This document shows, piece after piece, positions 1 to 10,221 of a stretch of DNA of 30,567 nucleotides; within the stretch, counting starts at the first letter, position 1; the number at the start of each line of letters is the position of its first letter. A program made the translations under genes and the position numbers. This DNA comes from Catenaria anguillulae PL171 (Eukaryota; Blastocladiomycota; Blastocladiomycetes; Blastocladiales; Catenariaceae), in the NCBI GenBank assembly GCA_002102555.1, contig MCFL01000283.1, forward strand, positions 1 through 30,567, written 5' to 3'. Below the pieces are notes generated by a model. That model was given only the letters and a program-made list of their open reading frames with translations. It had not been told where the DNA came from and ran no database searches.

Positions 1-1222
1 CGCCTCGCGAAACAGTCGATGGTGGACCACCTTGTTCTTGTCGAGCATGTCCAGCACTGGGTCGGCGTATTTGGCAAGCGACGCAGTGAACACCACGACC
101 TCAAACTTGTCAGCAATCGCGCGCATAAACGTCTCGAGCCCGGGCCGTTTCATCACGTAAACATTGTGCCACTGGTGGTCGATTTCGACGGGAATCACAT
201 AGTCGGCTTGCGGGACGAGCTTGAAGGACGAGTGCACGAGGTTTCGTCCAAGTCGAGCACCAAACATTTCTTGCCCTCGTGTTCGGGTCGTACTGGTGGC
301 AGTAGTGGTTTGGCGGCCGAGGATCCACCAGATGCGGCCGAGCGCACCGACGGAGTGCGGCGGCCCCAACCAACGGCGGCGGCCAATGGCGCACCACCGC
401 CAGGTTGCACCTGAGTGATGGGCGACCCCGATCCGGACGCGCCTGGAGGCGTTACTTGTGTGATGAGATCCGATGGCGTCAGCGCAGGCGAGTTGACTGG
501 CCGGTCCTCGGGAACAGCCCCGAGTTTGCCAGCACCTGAAGCGGCAGACATGGCCGGTGGGCGGGCGATAGCGACCCGCCGTTGGCTGGACGAGGTGGGC
601 GGGCTGGTGGCGTTCGTTGTGATGCAGACGAGGAAGAAGAAGAGGATTTGCCAAGGCAGAGACACGGCCCAAATGCGCGCCGGAGAAGGCGCATCACGCG
701 CGACGACAAGGACGGGGATGACCGGCGAGCATTGGGAGATTGCGACGGTGACGAAGATGAGGAGGAGATGGACGTTGGAGAGGTTGGTGGGACGGTTGCG
801 GATCGGCCCGTTGTCGGTGGCGTGGACCGAGAGGACGGTTTAACATCGGCTGTTCTTGGTGAAGCTGTCGGGGAGGAGGACGATTTGGATGCAGGTGCGA
901 CGGCCGCTGTGGCGGTTACTGCAGTTCCAGTGGGTGAATGTGTACATATCGGAGAAGCGGGAAGTTTATTCCCTTTCGAGTCCTCGTCCTCGATGGGAAT
1001 AGAGGTGTTGAGCTGTTGTTGCTGCTGCTGCTGCTGTGGGTTGGGCGGGAATGGAGAGGGTGAGGGTGGGACCAGCGTCGATGATGTGGAGGGGCTTGTT
1101 CCTGGGGTATTGGCGACGGCCAAGTTTGGGGACGGGGTAGGGTCCGGGTAGACGAGCAAAGGGTTGGTGGGTGACGCATCAATGGGCGATGGTGGAGGGG
1201 AATCGGATGCCTTTGCCGCCAT
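1..1222 (-). CDS. SCP/Psr1-like FCP1-type phosphatase, partial, with an apparent frameshift
   Basis: This gene runs off the left edge, so its C-terminus is missing. Established: the family are Mg-dependent phosphoserine phosphatases of the HAD fold (animal CTDSP1, yeast Psr1/2), often tethered to membranes by N-terminal cysteines. Seen: the ATG at 1222 opens a Pro/Ser/Thr-rich N-terminus with a run of eight Gln (1013-1036) and a basic-Cys stretch ([14 protein letters not shown]) like the palmitoylated segment of CTDSP proteins. Next come CLVLDLDET at about 240-268 and then [15 protein letters not shown] and [15 protein letters not shown], all hallmark positions. The frame changes twice. The first change, between about 665 and 480, could be a short intron or an indel. 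The second, at about 236-242, falls directly after DLDET and looks like one lost base in DLDETLVH. A longer reading to 1360 has no ATG start. The family call is strong. Whether the gene is intact is open. Confidence 0.85.
1013..1036 (-). repeat. CAG/CAA run coding for eight Gln
   Basis: Eight consecutive Gln codons, mostly CAG on the minus strand, lie inside the low-complexity N-terminus of the SCP-like phosphatase. It is a possible length-variable microsatellite. Confidence 0.85.
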
Positions 1223-2528
1223 GGTTGGTGGATTGGTGACGATGGTCCAGGATGGGGTATTATGCGAATCGAGGTGTCGGACCAGCGATAACAAAATGAA
1301 AGCGAGTGCTGTGATACTAAACAAACACTCACAAGATGCAAAGTACACAGTGGTGAGCAAGTCTAGTTGGTTCGCTCACTCTTCAACTCGTCGCTCAGTT
1401 TCGCCCACAGTGACGCCGGTTGGTCATGCCGTATGCCGTGATGGCTCGATTGAGGCACAACGAGCTGAGGTGAGACGAGCACACACACGCCCTTGTCGAG
1501 TCTGGAGGGCATGATACATGCTCATGACAGCATCACAGCGACATGACCGGCGGATCACTCGGTACACAGACATCCAAGGTCAGGTCAAGAGTGCAGGTGG
1601 ACGGGACGGACGGACCTTGTCAACTGACTTGCTCGCACAATCGCACAATGCCGATGGATCAGGGAGGACTGGGAGAATGCGACGCTGCGGGCGGATCACA
1701 GCACAGAGTCGGAACGGAACTTGCTTGGGCGTTGTGGGGTGCGAGCGAGCCGAGGTCGGTTGGGAGGTCGGTAAAGCCGTTTGCTCTTGATTGAGCTCGA
1801 TGACAGCAAGTACAAGATGGATTCGATATAGCCAGACTGAGCTATGACAGCAAACGAGCGATTCGTCGGTCCGAATCGGCGGGGCGGCGTCCGGGTCGAA
1901 TCAGCGAGCAGATGAGATGAGGAGGATGGCCGGGTCGGTACGGTGCTGATATTGAGACCACCAAGCGAATGCCGAGACTGGGCGTGCTTTGGTATTGATT
2001 CATTCAGTCATTCATGGAGCACGTTGTACGCATGAAAGGAGGCACACGCACATGTACACCAATCTTGGCCATATAGCGTCAGTGCACTTACATATGCTCG
2101 AGCCTCGAGGCATGGGCGGCGCCATGCATGGCAACGGGGCACATGTTCTCTCCAACACCAACATCAATATGGATTTGCCTTTGTGCGCAACTCATTGTGC
2201 CCAGCCGCCGCCACACTTGTCGACCAGTTTCACTTGCGTTGCAGCGCCGCCACCAATTCTAGCTGCTCTGCGCGTGCGCACAAAGTGGTGCTCCCGCCTA
2301 GAAGTTTCCAGAAACCTTCTTCTTTGCTCTCTGCAACTTGACATCTGCTCCTTCATCAACACAATCCTATTCAACGATATAACGATATGTACACAATGCT
2401 TGAAAAAAAGAGAGAGGATAGAGAGATAAACTTAGAGTCAAAAGATGCAAAGAAGGGAGAAAGAACCCGATAGATGTGAGTAGGAAGGGCAAAACGCAAT
2501 CGTCAGGAATAGCAACCGCACAACACAA
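1223..2528. other. Intergenic region without a recognisable gene
   Basis: This 1.3 kb lies upstream of the SCP-like phosphatase and downstream of the Sec9-like gene, both on the minus strand. The open frames here are short, often lack ATG starts, and resemble no family I know. It should hold the phosphatase promoter (proximal to 1222) and the Sec9 3'UTR (proximal to 2529). I see no tRNA or repeat. Confidence 0.6.
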
Positions 2529-3665
2529 TCAACGCATCCGACCCAACTTTGCCTCGGTGCGCTTGACCCGGTCATTGACGGTATCCGTACGCCTGTCAAT
2601 GCGGTCAATCTGCTGGTTGGACCGTTCAATCGACTCGCCCATGGCCATGCCCATCATCTTGAGCCTGGCCAACCCGCTGGAAATCTCATCCAAGTTGTTG
2701 TCAATCTCGCGCTCCTTCTCGCAATCCTCCTCACCTTCCAAGTAATGAGCGCGCGACCGCGACCCACTGGTCACGGGTCCGGGGCCGGCACCGCCATACT
2801 GACCTGGCACATGCCTGCCCTGCGCCGTGTCAAGCGCCGTGCCCATTTGCCGGGCATTCTCACGCTGGGCTTTGCGCTGCTCCTCGTGCTCTTGCTCGAC
2901 GCGCTTGCGCTCGTCCACTTCCTTGCGCAGCTTTTCTTCTTTGCGGCGGGCCTTGGTGAAGGGGTTGCTGAACGAAAACGTGCTGGCAATGAAATTCTTG
3001 TTGAGCCGCTGCAACTCCTGCGTCTTGTTTTCTGCGCGGTTGGCATGGTAATCTGCATCCGTCATGCGTGCCTCCACTTGGGTCAACTTGTCGCCTTGCT
3101 CTTGCAACCTGCGCATGGACCCGGCAGCCACTTCCTCGGTTTCGCGAATGCGGCGCAGGGCAGACCGCGACGTGTCCACCGACTGGTCCTTGACTGCTTC
3201 GATTTCGTCGCGCACTTGGCGGTAGGCATGCTCCTCGTCGGCTTGCGAGTAAAAATACCCTTGGTCTTGGTCCGGGTGGCGCCGGTAGTCGTGCGGGGCA
3301 GCGGCTGCGGGGGCACGGGCACGGTCGGCAGGCGGCACATAGCCTTGCGCACGGCGCGTGTGTGGGTCGTAGCCTGACCCTTGAAACAGGTCGTCGCGGG
3401 CGGCACGGTCGGATGCGTGGGGCGGTTGGTGGCGGCCGCTGCTGCTGCCGGCATAGCCACGGTCGTACCCACGGTCGTAACCACCGCGGTCGTACCCGCG
3501 GTCGTACCCGCCACCAGCAGAGCGTGAGGGCGAGGACCGATGGTCATTTTCATGGACATGGCCAGAGTCGGAGCGCGGGTAGTAGGCAGAGCCAGACCCA
3601 GACCCATTGCCGTAGGCCGAGTCGTCGCCACGAGCACCCGAACGGGAGCGGTACGAGCTGCTCAT
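2529..3665 (-). CDS. SEC9: Qbc-SNARE, Sec9/SNAP-25 homologue
   Basis: A single-exon protein of 378 residues. Established: Sec9/SNAP-25 proteins give two SNARE helices to the four-helix bundle that fuses secretory vesicles with the plasma membrane. Seen: an N-terminal disordered region of about 140 residues with a GYDRG-type repeat; a first SNARE motif (Qb) at about residues 148-215 with the ionic-layer Gln at Q190 (LQEQGDKL); a linker containing SNPF followed by a charged basic/acidic stretch; and a C-terminal second motif (Qc) at about 320-378, starting DNNLDEISSGLARLK. The linker has no Cys cluster for palmitoylation, as in fungal Sec9 and unlike SNAP-25. The protein ends right after the Qc helix. 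Odd: the Qc ionic-layer position is Ser349 instead of Gln (IERSNQQIDRI against the family IDTQNRQIDRI). The ATG at 3665 is the first ATG in frame. Confidence 0.93.
   Translation of the reverse strand: MSSSYRSRSGARGDDSAYGNGSGSGSAYYPRSDSGHVHENDHRSSPSRSAGGGYDRGYDRGGYDRGYDRGYAGSSSGRHQPPHASDRAARDDLFQGSGYDPHTRRAQGYVPPADRARAPAAAAPHDYRRHPDQDQGYFYSQADEEHAYRQVRDEIEAVKDQSVDTSRSALRRIRETEEVAAGSMRRLQEQGDKLTQVEARMTDADYHANRAENKTQELQRLNKNFIASTFSFSNPFTKARRKEEKLRKEVDERKRVEQEHEEQRKAQRENARQMGTALDTAQGRHVPGQYGGAGPGPVTSGSRSRAHYLEGEEDCEKEREIDNNLDEISSGLARLKMMGMAMGESIERSNQQIDRIDRRTDTVNDRVKRTEAKLGRMR
3455..3512 (-). repeat. Short tandem repeat coding for GYDRG units
   Basis: Near-identical 12-15 base units (ccacggtcgtac type on the plus strand) encode four GYDRG-like units in the disordered N-terminus of the Sec9 homologue. 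Slippage-driven length variation between strains is plausible. Confidence 0.75.
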
Positions 3666-4338
3666 GGTGAATGGAATGGGATGGTGCTGGTGTTCGGCGT
3701 GGGTGGGCAGTGGCGATGGACGGGCGCCGGCAACGAAATGGATGGAGGGTGGTGAGGTGAAAAGTGTCGCAACTTCAAGAGAGAGAGCGTCAAGTCACTG
3801 CGTTTACTGCTCTTCATTCATATTCGCCAACGAGTACATACACAAAGAGCACAGAGTACCAATCCCACGTCTCTTTTATCGCCAGAACAGAAGGGCTTGG
3901 CCTTCATGATCGGGTGGCGTGCTGACGGAGACAGAACATTCATGGAAGCTTCTGAGAAGCCTTGTGGGGCCTCATTTCGATCAGGCAGCAAGAGCGAGTC
4001 GACGAGCCGAGGCTCCATACGTCGGGTGAGGGTGACGAACGAAAATCTGGGCGAAACCGCTACGCTTGGGATATAGGCAGCCAATGCAAATGAGCCCTGC
4101 AACTTGGCGCATTCCACCCTTATTCCATGGAAGCATTAGCAGAAGCGACATCATCCAGTCCAACTTCGTGCGTCACTGCATTCGGTACGGTTCCCACTCC
4201 TGGCCAAACCGCTCCACTCAATCGGCTCTCGTGTCCGCACGCCCATGACCCAATGACAGTTCGGGCGACAAAGAACACATGATCTGACTGCTTTCCGCCA
4301 CACTCATCATCAACCCACCATGACTGCGTGCAATTGCA
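3666..4338. promoter_or_regulatory. Divergent intergenic region between the Sec9-like and channel genes
   Basis: This 673 nt stretch separates two genes read away from each other, so it should contain both promoters. I see no clear TATA box or named operator. A 99-codon ATG-started minus-strand frame at 3818-4117 shows no recognisable domain, so I treat it as chance. Confidence 0.45.
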
Positions 4339-7300
4339 ATGAACAACAGACCCGATCCTCTTGCATGTAACCCCCAAGCGCCATTGCCATCCTCGCCATC
4401 GACGTTGCCCTTGTCGCGTCAGCCATCTTCCCCCGTTCCCACATCTGTCAAGTCGACGCCATCATCGTTGTCCTCTGCATCTGCCGCCACATCATCCGCT
4501 GCACGCAAGACAAAGAAACCAAAGAAACCAAAGTCACATTCCAACGTCAAGTACCGTTCGCCACTGGCCGCAGAGCGCAAGACTGTATCATTTGTCGACC
4601 AAGACGACGACCATTTACTCGCCTCGAGTGACAGTAGCGACGACGACAACGTCAGTGACGATCATTCCACCCAGGGTGGCCGCATCCAACAAGTTCCCAC
4701 AGTTGATCCTGACGAGCATCTTGACGACAACGCTCACTCTGCCGCCCGCGAGCGGCCTACACTGACGACCGATCCCACCACCAGTAAACACGACGACACA
4801 TCCTCCGTTGCGACCCGATCGGATTTCAGTCTTGTCACTGCGTCAAACCAAAACTTGCTCCTCCATCCCTCCGACTCCTCACCTACTGCATCGATTGATA
4901 CCACCCCCGAGCCGAAACCCAAGGCCAACCGCAAACGCATCGACATGGCCCAATCGCGCGCACTCGCACGCATGGGCGGCGGCGACGACCCTGGCGGTCC
5001 CTCTGGAGGCACTGTTGGCCGCAACACCATGAGCAAGTCGCAAGGCATGCGCAATCGCGCAAACTCAGACAAGCCCAACCCATTTTCGTCAGCCACGGGG
5101 CGACGAGCTTCGTCCGAGCCCTTTTCGTTTGCAAAGCTGTGGCGAACACTCCTCACGTTCTACTTGATCCCGGGAGAGCCCATCCTGACGTGGTGGAACT
5201 ACTTTATGGTACTCGTGGCCGTCGTCAATGGCGTGTCAATTCCGTTCATGGCCGCCTTCAGGTATCTCTACGCGGGCTCGTTCGTGTCGCAGTACATTCT
5301 CGACATCATCTATTTGCTCGACATCTTTATCAAGTTCCACGTCTCGTACCTCGATCGTGGATTTTACGTTGTGTTCCCAAAGGAAATGGCACTGCACTAC
5401 ATGCGGTCGTGGGAGTTTTCGTTTGACTTGTTTTCCAACCTGCCCTTTGACCTGATTGCCCTATCGTGGTCCACATCGGCGATTCCGGGCGAAATCCAAT
5501 ACTTTTTGGCCATTGTGCGGCTGCACAAGCTGATGCGTACTTTCAAACTCGTATGGTGGTTCCACAAGGAAGAAAAGCGACTCAACGCGCAAGCCGTGTT
5601 CCAAATGTACAAGTTTACCATCTACATCACGCTCATCACGCACTGGTGCACGTGCATTTGGTATGTGCTGGCCTGCCCCGACCAGTGCGTGAGTCCGTCG
5701 TGGGCCACGGACCCGAACCAAAACCCGGATTTCGCGGATCGCTTGTCCATGTACGTGTACTCGTTGTACTGGACCGTCATGACCATGACCACAACGGGGT
5801 ATGGCGATGTGCACGCAACAAACGACCGCGAGCGCGTGTGGTCCATCATTTGCATGATCACGGGCGTCTTCTTGTACGGTTACGTGTCGGGTACCATTGC
5901 GTCCAGTTTGTCCAACTTGGATTCGCGCCGTGTGGCGTATCGCCAAAAGGTCGAGGCCATTAAGCAGTACATGCAGGATCAGAACATGGACAAGGACATG
6001 CAAAAGCGCGTCACGGGGTGGTACGAGTACACGTGGGAGAGGAACAAGGGCATTGATGTCCTCAATGTGTTCAATGATTTGCCGAGTAACTTCAGGGCAG
6101 AGGTGGCATTGAGTGTCAATGAGGATATCATTGAAAAGGTACGGTGTACCATGGATCCGTTTCGTTTGGTTGAGTGGGAGCTCATCCGCTCACGTTGAGT
6201 ACTTGTAGGCGTCCATCTTTCGCGGCACCTCGCTCGGATTCCGGCGTATGCTCTCGATTGCTATGCGCATCAACTTTTTCACGGCAGACACATACATTGT
6301 CCACCGAGGCGAAATTGGCCGTGAAATGTTTTTCGTCGTCCAAGGGCGTGTTGACGTGCTCAATCACGACGAGTCCAAAGCCGTTGGTTCCATGGTCGAG
6401 GGTTCTTCCTTTGGTATTTTCTTCATCTGCATTCATTCACACGTCTGGTCTGCTATTTAACGCCGAATTGATGTCGCGGGTCTAGGCGAATTCATGCTTG
6501 TTCTCGGCCACACGTGCGAAGCGACGGCCGTGGCCGTGTGCAACTGCGACGTGTACGTGCTGGCCAAGGAAGACTTTGACCAAGCATGCATGTCATACCC
6601 GGAAGACGCGACCAAGGTGACGAACGCCACGCAAGAAGCATACCAAAAGGTCCAGGAAAAGGCCAACCGGTCCAAAAAGAAATCCAACGACGACCTCGCC
6701 GACCTGTTTGGCGACTCACCTACATCTGGCCCCACGGGCGGCGGCGTGCACAAGTCGTCGCTCGTCGAGGAAACTGGCCAAGTGGATCCACCAGCCATGG
6801 ACAGGCGTGGGAGCAGGTTGAGTGCAGGTGGACCTGCAGGCGGCGCACCGGGCGGGCGCCGCCCATCGTTTGGGTACTTTGTCATGGACCAAGATGACCA
6901 GAAGCGTATTGAGCAACTCAAGATTGAAAAGCGCCGCAAGTCGACCATGTCGGTGACAAGGTTCAATCCACAGCAGCACGAGCAGCGCGTCAAACCCGTA
7001 GCAATGGACGATGGGAAGAAGCTTGTTGGCACGCTGAGTCGTGGCAATGTAGGCGCAGCCGCTTCAAATCCGTTCACCGACAATGGATACAGCTTTGGCG
7101 GAAGTACTGCGAGCGGTATGGAGCGGCGTGGGTCGAATCTGGGCGCGGCGACCCCCGGTGGCATGCCCGAGATTAATGTGGCATTGCCACAATCAAATTC
7201 GAGCATGTCGCAAGCTGGCTCAACCACGTCGGGCACGGGTGGCGTGGGCGTGCAGCTGGGCGCGACAGCAACCATGGGCATGCCAAGCATGATCATTGAG

Positions 7301-7456
7301 GAGCATGGGCATGTTGGATCAAGTACGCGGTTGAGTGGGACACCTGGCGCAGGTCGGTCATCGGCATTGTTGGATCCAAGCAATGCGGAGAATCATGTGA
7401 GCAAGAGTCGGCCAACGTTGGTGGTGAGTGAGGAAGATGAGGAGAGTGGGATCTGA
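4339..7456 (+). CDS. K+-type cyclic-nucleotide-binding-domain channel (CNG/HCN superfamily)
   Basis: Three exons (4339-6138, 6209-6413, 6486-7456) give 991 residues. The introns are 70 and 72 nt, and both start GT and end AG. Seen: a disordered N-terminus of about 260 residues; S1 about 282-304; S2 about 318-336; S3 about 360-378; a weakly charged S4 at 388-406 (IVRLHKLMRTFK); S5 about 422-442; a pore with filter TTGYGD at 485-490; S6 about 500-525; a C-linker; and a CNBD at about 601-700 (EMFFVVQGRVDVL, then FGEF). The C-terminal tail is long and Gly/Ser-rich. Established: TGYGD is the K+ filter, and Blastocladiella emersonii has a K+-selective channel placed downstream of a rhodopsin-guanylyl cyclase in zoospore phototaxis. 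Inference: this is its counterpart. Odd: the CNBD phosphate-contacting Arg is absent (Ala681). The S4 charge pattern fits CNG better than strongly voltage-gated types. Confidence 0.92.
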
Positions 7457-7559
7457 GATGGTGAGTGAATTGCTTTCTGTGCCTGGTTGTCCTTGTGTTG
7501 TGTTGCTTGCTTGCGGTTTTTCTCTCTTTTCTTTTTGCTTCATGCTCTTGTCACGTTGT

Positions 7560-8490
7560 GCTTTGTTCCTGCATTGCTCTCAAGCTCTTTGTCGCTTGGT
7601 CGGTTTGTTTGACGTATTTTTCGACATTAGATCTCCCAAAACTTGTTTGACAACCGAGCATGTCACCGGACGAAGCAACACTTGATGCGACACTCTGGCA
7701 GTCCAGCGCAGTCGGGACACAGTCTGACGCATCGGAGCATGGCCAGTGTACGATGTGAACGTGCGACAATGGCATCCAATGACTCTCCAAGAGTGGTTTG
7801 ATCGGGAGGCCAGCGGCTGTCCCATTTCATTTCGACGGAAAGCGCGAGGAGCTCCTTGACGGCAGTTGGGGGGGGGGGGGGGCACATGGTGTGTTGAGCA
7901 TCCACAATGTGAAAGAGCCCAAAGCCCCAGCGTGAATCGCGGCATGAATGGCGGCGTAAACAGGCAGGCAAATCGATCATGGGCGATTAGCGACGTGAGA
8001 TTGCCACCATTCAGCACATTTGTGTGTCCCGCGCCGGAAGCAGACTCAAGGAGGGCATGTTCAAGTGTCATTTGTCGTAAGGTGGGTTGTCAATAAAGTG
8101 AGAATGGGAGTACGACAGTAACTGTACGCAACCATAGGTAGCTGCTGCCTTGATCTCCATGCGACGAACACGATCCCCATTGCCCGAGACCCACCATTCA
8201 GAGGCAACGGCATGCCCGAAACGCGGTACAGATCGCAGAGGTCAAACACATACTCGTGGGGTGGCGCGCGAGGCGGGGAGATGGGCGGACAGCGGGGGCA
8301 CGTCCGATGCATGGCGGCGCTTGGCTTCGCGCACAAGCAAAACAATCACGAATCCGGCCGTGCTCTTGGTCTTGGACAATCCACTCGTCGTTGCTTTGGA
8401 TGGGAGAGGTCGCCCCAGAGGCGTGTGCTTCGTGTGCGAGACGCAACACAAACTCGCGTCCGGGCACTGTAAGGGCTTGAACCATATGCG
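7560..8490 (-). pseudogene. Degraded ankyrin-like 'WW'-repeat gene
   Basis: No single frame spans this stretch. Pieces in several minus-strand frames still resemble a repeat family in which units carry a 'GHxxVLxWW' pattern. One frame reads SGAGHTNVLN (near 8020-8050), and the adjoining frame continues EWWQSH. Other pieces read AAIHAAIHAGALGSF (about 7930-7975), SHVHIVHW (about 7740-7770) and EWW (about 8200). A run of 15 G sits inside it. I infer a dead member of the family that also occurs at 29657-30480. Boundaries are approximate, and the family link rests on pattern resemblance only. Confidence 0.5.
7868..7882 (+). repeat. Homopolymer of 15 G
   Basis: An uninterrupted run of 15 G inside the decayed ankyrin-like relic. 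It is a likely site of slippage and sequencing error, and it could form a G-quadruplex. Confidence 0.95.
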
Positions 8491-8659
8491 TTTGTCATGG
8501 TTTGACCAATCGAGACTTGATCACAATCCCGGATCAATCTCAATCACGGCAAGACGTCTTGATCAATCGTCTTGTGCAAGTCCACGACCCATGACACAAC
8601 CGGGCCATTCTTGGGACGCTGTGCGTCGCAGAGAGCAAATAGCTGCGATTGAATGAGGT

Positions 8660-9857
8660 TGACGAAAGTACGCCGGCGCATCGGGAACCGCCCCTCCGTC
8701 GCCGTCTGGCGCTGGGCAGACCAACGGCCACCAAGCGACCCCACGGACCCCAGGCGACACCGATGAGCCCTCCGGCAGCGCCCAAGATTCCCCCTCCATG
8801 GACCGTGCCCCGCCTACCCGTGGCCGTGGTTCTCGTGGTGGTCGCGTAGCCACTCGAGGTGGCCGGACTCGCCGCACCCCGCCCTCGGAACCCGAAACTC
8901 CGCCCGAGCTGTCCATGGAGCCTTCCACTGCCCGTGTTCTCTTGTTTGTCAAGGACACGAAGAACCAGCCGAACACCACCCCAAGGCCTGTGGTTTGCCC
9001 GCTCGCGCCTTTGGACAAGCGGCCGAGTGGGAGACGGCCAACCCGGATCCGTCCGAAGAGAATACCCGCCACGCGCACCACTACTTTACGATGTACAAAA
9101 AAACCGGCGATTCGAATGCCGCCAACGGTCAGCGAGTGTACGGGTTTCCGCCGCCGCCGACCGCCGCCGCTCGAGTCAACCCCGAGGCCGACGACGAAGC
9201 CGCTGGCAACACTGAAACCACCGGCGAGCCGTCGTACACCCGGGGCCTCGACAAGGACCCCTCCCCGATCCTCACGCAAACCGTGTGGGCGTCGTTCAAC
9301 GGCCAGACTGCCGTTGTCAACTTGCATCGCTACGGCCGCTACTTAACGCCTCCGAGTTGTCTGCGTTCTTGGACATCTTGAATGGGTCCGACACGCAAGA
9401 TCGCAGCGGCGCCGCCGCGGTCCCGCTTCACGTGGAGATGACGGACGCTGCACGCGCGGCCTGAGGCGATGCGTACGAGACCGAGCACGTCGACTGGTCC
9501 GCGATTGGCATGCTTCTGGCGACCGTTCCCCAGGCCACCTGCGCCGCCTGGTTGGATGACCCCCCTCCTCCCCGCATCCGCGAGCTGCTTGTGCCGACTC
9601 CCAACCAGTCGGACGTGCACCTGGCCCTGCTGCGCCGCTCCTTGGGCTTTGCGGAGGCCTTGATTGCCAAAATGCGCGCACGTCGCAACATGGTCGCCCG
9701 TTCGTTTGCCTCTGTTCACGCGGGCATTGATCGAGACGTTGGCAACTTGGCCGAGGTTGCGCAAGCGTTTTTCACCATGATTCGCCCCGAAGAGTCGGAC
9801 ATGGCTGCCAGGATTCCTCGTGGTGTGACGGATTCCCCGGATGTCGACCACATGTGA
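8660..9857 (+). pseudogene. Broken gene of unknown family
   Basis: Coding-like composition extends across about 1.2 kb, but the reading is spread over all three plus-strand frames and has about three breaks. The main pieces are: 8665-8985, a Pro/Arg/Gly-rich start with TRGRGSRGGRVATRGGR, then ARVLLFVKDTKNQPN; 8980-9350, with AEWETANPDP, HHYFTMYKKTGDSNAANG and TVWASFNGQTAVVNLHRYG; and 9465-9857, with MLLATVPQATCAAWLDD and a helical stretch ending IDRDVGNLAEVAQAFF. I recognise no domain, and nothing shows clearly that it is a transposon or virus-like element. The RGG-like N-terminus suggests nucleic-acid binding, but weakly. It may be a dead copy of a lineage-specific multicopy gene, or a real gene damaged by assembly errors. 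The only full-length stop is the TGA at 9855-9857. Confidence 0.5.
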
Positions 9858-10221
9858 TTTGATTTTGTTTTGCTTCCTCTGACCTTTGCTCGCTTTTTTG
9901 GTTCATAAACTGCAATTGATCTGATGGCTTGAATTTTGAGAGAGGAAGAAAAAATGGCCCTGGCAACTTCAACGACCACGATTGAAGTGGCACTGACATC
10001 GCAACCGACAAACGGGAAACCTGACATGTGACCTCGTCGACAATATTGCCCTGCGCGGGAAAAACCAGCAGGGTGAGGGAGCTGGCGTCGGTGCAGGGGT
10101 ACCACTGGTTGGTGGGACATGTTGTAACGAGCAAAAGTGTCTTGTATGCCACCGTTCACGAATGCGAGATAATGACAAAGTTGCAAGGAAGGAAGAGAAA
10201 CAAAAGAGAAAAAGCACTTCG
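9858..10221. other. Convergent 3' intergenic region
   Basis: This 364 nt lies between the 3' ends of the broken gene (plus) and the paladin-like gene (minus), so it should hold both 3' ends. The open frames in it are short and without recognisable content. Confidence 0.5.

Noticed and set aside
479-1360. Start of the SCP-like phosphatase at 1360 with a hydrophobic N-terminus
   Set aside because: The codon at 1360 is TTG, and the first ATG in this frame is at 1222. The hydrophobic stretch is therefore most likely 5'UTR.
3818-4117. ATG-started 99-codon minus-strand frame between the Sec9-like and channel genes
   Set aside because: It has no recognisable domain and mixed composition, and it lies in a divergent promoter region. 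Best explained as chance.
5461-6003. Long antisense frame opposite the channel gene
   Set aside because: It lies opposite the conserved pore and S6 region. GC-rich third positions create open antisense frames, and its His/Arg-rich composition is typical of such shadows.
8660-9857. Broken gene as a retroelement or virus-like relic
   Set aside because: I see no polymerase, integrase or capsid signature, no terminal repeats and no target-site duplication, so I leave it as an unknown family.
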